From: Opitutus sp. GAS368 | Lineage (GTDB): Bacteria > Verrucomicrobiota > Verrucomicrobiia > Opitutales > UBA953 | Direction of reading: 5' to 3' | DNA length: 58,943 nucleotides | Assembly (NCBI GenBank): GCA_945866215.1 | Contig: CAMBGQ010000006.1 | Span: 1 to 58,943 of the forward strand | Part shown: in pieces, positions 55,112 through 58,943 of the stretch | Numbering within the stretch: position 1 is the stretch's first letter | Layout of the letters: each line of letters starts with the position of its first letter | Translations under genes and position numbers: made by a program | The notes under the pieces: model-generated | Told to the model about the DNA's origin: nothing | Seen by the model: only the letters and a program-made list of their open reading frames with translations | The model's database searches: none

Positions 55112-55126
55112 TGGCACGGATTCTGC
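55112..55126 (+). promoter_or_regulatory. Sigma-54 promoter of the NtrC-type regulator gene
   Basis: TGGCAC-GGATT-CTGC matches TGGCAC-N5-TTGC with one mismatch, and the preceding CT extends the -24 match. The start point is expected near 55137, only about 5 nt before the ATG at 55142, so the mRNA would be almost leaderless unless the start is elsewhere. Confidence 0.75.
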
Positions 55127-55139
55127 CTACTTTTACACA
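55124..55139 (-). promoter_or_regulatory. Candidate autorepression site C over the -12 element
   Basis: The minus strand reads TGTGTAAAAGTAGGCA: 14/16 identical to the site at 8986-8971, and 12/16 to both the GS-III site 1 and site A. It overlaps the -12 GC and the expected start point, so a protein bound here should block the promoter. Confidence 0.45.
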
Positions 55140-55141
55140 TT

Positions 55142-56629
<1,488 letters not shown>

Positions 56630-56672
56630 CCTTTGCCTCGGGCTGGGAATGGGTTTGGTTAGGGGCTTCCCC

Positions 56673-57323
56673 ATGAGCACCCCCTCACCCCTCCGCACCA
56701 CCCTGCTGGCCACGGCTGCGCTCTTCCTGAGCCCGTTCGCCGCGTTCGCTGGCGAAAAGATCCAAATGTTTGACGGTAAGTCCCTCGCCGGCTGGAAGGC
56801 TTCCCAGAACTCTCCTGAGGGCACGTACAAGGTTGAGGATGGCGTCCTCCAAATCCGCGGCGGCCAAGGCCACCTCTTCTACGTCGGCGCCGACGGTAAA
56901 GCCACCTTCACGAACTTCGACCTCAAGGCGAAGGTGAAGACCTACGCGACCGCTAACTCGGGCCTCTACTTCCACACGGCCTACGAGGACAAGGGCTGGC
57001 CCTCCCAAGGCTACGAGTGCCAGGTCAACGCGAGCCACAAGGACAACAAGCGCACGGGGGGTCTCTACGCCATTCGCGACGTCCTGAACACGCCGGCCGC
57101 ACCCGACGACGTGTGGTACGATTACCACATCCGCGTCGAGGGAAAGCGCATCCAGATCTGGATCAACGGCAAGCAGACCGTCGACTTCACCGAGCCAGAA
57201 GGTTGGATCCCGCCCAAGAACATGCCCGGCCGCAAGCTCGGCTCCGGCACCTTCGCCATCCAGGCCCATGACCCAGGCTGCAAGGTCGACTATAAGGACC
57301 TCGTCGTCGAGCGCCTGCCCTGA
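56673..57323 (+). CDS. Secreted DUF1080 (3-keto-disaccharide hydrolase-like) protein
   Basis: The product is 216 aa from the ATG at 56673; the upstream ATG at 56649 is not needed for the signal peptide (LRTTLLATAALFLSPFAAFA). The mature part is one DUF1080 domain, a concanavalin-like beta sandwich: MFDGKSLAGWKAS, YKVEDGVLQIRGGQGHLFYV, NSGLYFHT, GYECQVNAS, YDYHIRVEGKRIQIWINGKQ and PPGRKLGSG-like GRKLGSGTFAIQAHDPG. Some relatives hydrolyse 3-keto-glucosides; such domains are very numerous in Verrucomicrobiota and Planctomycetota. A strong terminator follows. Confidence 0.9.
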   Translation: MSTPSPLRTTLLATAALFLSPFAAFAGEKIQMFDGKSLAGWKASQNSPEGTYKVEDGVLQIRGGQGHLFYVGADGKATFTNFDLKAKVKTYATANSGLYFHTAYEDKGWPSQGYECQVNASHKDNKRTGGLYAIRDVLNTPAAPDDVWYDYHIRVEGKRIQIWINGKQTVDFTEPEGWIPPKNMPGRKLGSGTFAIQAHDPGCKVDYKDLVVERLP

Positions 57324-57339
57324 GCGGCCAGACGAAGGC

Positions 57340-57371
57340 AAAAAGGGCGGACCCACTGGTCCGCCTTTTTT
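57340..57371 (+). terminator. Bidirectional Rho-independent terminator
   Basis: AAAAAGGGCGGACC-cact-GGTCCGCCTTTTTT: an 8-bp G+C stem (57346-57353 with 57358-57365) with A and T runs outside it on both sides. It serves both the DUF1080 gene (stop 17 bp before) and the convergent gene at 57383. Confidence 0.9.
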
Positions 57372-57382
57372 GTGCCTTCGCC

Positions 57383-58255
57383 TCAGGCGAGCGCGCGCTC
57401 GAGCTCGGCAATCAGCCGCGCGCGGAGGGGCTCGGCCAACGCCGACAGGCGCCGCTGCTCCGCCTCGTATTCTCCGCGGCCTTCCGCGGTCTCGATTGCG
57501 ATGGGCTTCAGGCCGATCGCCGAGAAATCATAGGGGCTCGCCCGCATGTCCACCGTCCGCGCGATGTGCGCGAGCTCGAAGGCGTCCGCCGCCAGCTCGG
57601 CCGAGACCCACGGCTGCGCCTTCATCGCCCATTTAAAGAGGTCCATCGTCACGTGCACGCAGCCGGGCTGTTCGTTCTCGACGCGCGTTTCGAGCGTAGG
57701 CGCCAGCTTATTGAGCGGCCGGGCGCCCGGCGTGAAGAAGCGGAAGGCGTCGTGGTGCGTGCACCGCACGGGCATCGAACGCACGACGGCGTCGGTGCCC
57801 TCCGCGCCAAGCCGCAGCGGCCACGCGCCATGGCGCCGCTGTTCCGCCTGGCCGTAGACCATCGCCCATTCGTGCAGCCCAAAGCAGCCATGGAACGCCG
57901 CGCGCGTCGCGACCGCCCGGCAGAGCTTCAGGCTGAAGGCGAGCCGACCAGCCTGGGCCGCGTCCGGCAACGCCACCCGCACGAGACCATCCGCGCCCCG
58001 GCGGAAGCGCCGATCATCGACAAGCTCCTCGGCTTCCGCCAAGGCCACCCCGGCGCCTGGCGTCCAGCGTCGGACGGCCGCGAAACGGAAGGGATAATAG
58101 GTGAAGAGGAAATCTTCGACGGGATCGCGCTCGCCCCTCTGCGCCCGCGCCCGGCGAGCCTCGACGAGCCGATCCGCCCGGGCCTCATGCGCCGCGCGGC
58201 GAACCCGCCAGACCGCGGAGCCGAGCACGTCCTGAATGGCAGGCGCGACGCTCAA
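57383..58255 (-). CDS. Conserved uncharacterised protein
   Basis: The product is 290 aa from a TTG at 58255 whose next base makes the upstream gene's TGA (TTGA), so translation is coupled. Conserved-looking blocks are DPVEDFLFTYYPFR, RRWTPGAGVAL, HGCFGLHEWAMVYG, WPLRLGAEGTDAVV, CTHHDAFRFFTPGARPLNKL, QPGCVHVTMDLFKWAMK and DMRASPYDFSAIGLKPI. I recall similar proteins in Actinobacteria labelled 3-methyladenine DNA glycosylase, but I see no glycosylase motif and do not adopt that name. The many His, Cys and Asp in the central blocks could form a metal or active site. It is cotranscribed with the gamma-carbonic anhydrase gene. Confidence 0.75.
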   Translation of the reverse strand: MSVAPAIQDVLGSAVWRVRRAAHEARADRLVEARRARAQRGERDPVEDFLFTYYPFRFAAVRRWTPGAGVALAEAEELVDDRRFRRGADGLVRVALPDAAQAGRLAFSLKLCRAVATRAAFHGCFGLHEWAMVYGQAEQRRHGAWPLRLGAEGTDAVVRSMPVRCTHHDAFRFFTPGARPLNKLAPTLETRVENEQPGCVHVTMDLFKWAMKAQPWVSAELAADAFELAHIARTVDMRASPYDFSAIGLKPIAIETAEGRGEYEAEQRRLSALAEPLRARLIAELERALA

Positions 58256-58827
58256 TCGAAACGACGGTGGTGGGCGGCGACCTGAATATACTTTTCGGCC
58301 CAGCCCGGCAGGGTCGCCAGTTCGGCGTCCGTCAACGGGCGAATGACCTTGGCGGGCGAGCCCATGACGAGCGAGCCAGGCGGCACGTGCGTGTCTTTGG
58401 TGACGAGCGCATTGGCGCCGACAATGGAACGCGCGCCAATCACGGAGCCGTCAAGCACGGTGGCGTGCATGCCGATGAGGCATTCGTCGCCAATCACGCA
58501 CGCGTGCAGGATCGCCAGATGACCGACGGTGACCCGGGCACCGATCTTGGCCGGCAGTCCGTCGGCGACATGCACCACGGCGCCATCCTGGATGTTGCTA
58601 CCCTCGCCGACCTCGATGATGGCGATGTCGCCCCGCAGCACAGCGCACGGCCAGACACTGGCCTTGGGCCCGATGGTCACATTGCCCACGACGACGGCTT
58701 TGGAGTGCACAAAGGCCGTGGCGTGGATTCTCGGTCCTTTAGAAAGGTTCCGCGTTAGTTCCTTGGACAGCAGCTCGTCGGCATCCAGCGGATCCTCGGC
58801 CTGGCCGCTTTGGTAGAAAGGATTCAT
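58252..58827 (-). CDS. Gamma-carbonic anhydrase family protein
   Basis: The product is 191 aa from the ATG at 58827 (MNPFYQSGQAEDPLDADELL). A left-handed beta-helix of hexapeptide repeats is clear (VVVGNVTIGPKASVWPCAVL, VIGDECLIGMHATVLDGSVI). The three zinc histidines of the family are present in AVVHVADG and VTVGHLAILHACV. Related proteins include CaiE, PaaY and YrdA; activity varies. The tail TLPGWAEKYIQVAAHHRRF is a helix closing the trimer. The last 116 bp of the window upstream show no further gene. Confidence 0.93.
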   Translation of the reverse strand: MNPFYQSGQAEDPLDADELLSKELTRNLSKGPRIHATAFVHSKAVVVGNVTIGPKASVWPCAVLRGDIAIIEVGEGSNIQDGAVVHVADGLPAKIGARVTVGHLAILHACVIGDECLIGMHATVLDGSVIGARSIVGANALVTKDTHVPPGSLVMGSPAKVIRPLTDAELATLPGWAEKYIQVAAHHRRFD

Positions 58828-58943
58828 AGGGGGAGAAATAAGCACTCGCCCCCGGCAGGGAAGGCCGAATCAGCCAGAGTGCCGATATTGAACAGCTTTC
58901 TGACCCAAAATCCTTCTTCTATCCCCCTCCTGCCCCCGCCCCC

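Overview
This is a G+C-rich chromosomal window (about 60-65% by eye) whose gene content points to the Verrucomicrobiota, most likely an Opitutia-type lineage. The pointers are a divergent EF-Tu, a type III glutamine synthetase, a DUF1080 protein, a decayed DUF481-type gene, a giant tandem UvrA, and an S10/spc operon without rpmD, rpmJ, infA or adk. The placement is inference from gene families, not from an rRNA. I see no prophage, transposon or CRISPR array.

Layout. 1-6192 (minus strand): 5' end of tuf preceded by tRNA-Thr, then smc - degP - a TonB-like orphan gene. 6347-9521: rpsU facing a type III glutamine synthetase gene with a sigma-54 promoter, and upstream of it the remains of a DUF481 gene with two in-frame stops. 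9588-14692: hemY, an MFS transporter, a DUF362-like secreted protein and a YndJ/DUF1990 fusion, in two convergent pairs whose stop codons overlap. 14765-22871 (minus): mdh; dnaX - yfcE-like - hrpB - exonuclease; a small zinc-ribbon gene followed by guaA. 22951-41447 (minus): a nearly continuous ribosomal superoperon in transcription order rpsL rpsG fusA rpsJ rplC rplD rplW rplB rpsS [foreign secreted-protein gene] rplV rpsC rplP rpmC rpsQ rplN rplX rplE rpsN rpsH rplF rplR rpsE rplO secY map rpsM rpsK rpsD rpoA rplQ, closed by a terminator. 41619-54353 (plus): a TPR protein, sufE, heme A and heme O synthases, 5-FTHF cyclo-ligase, a double-length UvrA broken by an in-frame TAA, pdxJ, acpS and dprA. 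54355-58827: a SanA-like membrane protein, an NtrC-type sigma-54 activator with its own sigma-54 promoter, a DUF1080 protein, an uncharacterised conserved protein and a gamma-carbonic anhydrase.

How the parts connect. The most coherent hidden signal is regulatory. The glutamine synthetase gene and the NtrC-type regulator gene lie 46 kb apart, but each has a -24/-12 promoter, and each carries the same 16-bp dyad (pattern TGyTT-N6-AGGCA) 66-67 bp upstream of the -12 element. A further copy overlaps the regulator's own -12 element, which suggests activation plus autorepression. Other notable points: an A9 slippery run in dnaX with an upstream Shine-Dalgarno-like sequence, which could give a gamma/tau pair; the single nonsense codon in the tandem uvrA; a signal-peptide protein encoded inside the S10 operon; and low-complexity N-terminal extensions on S5 and S11.
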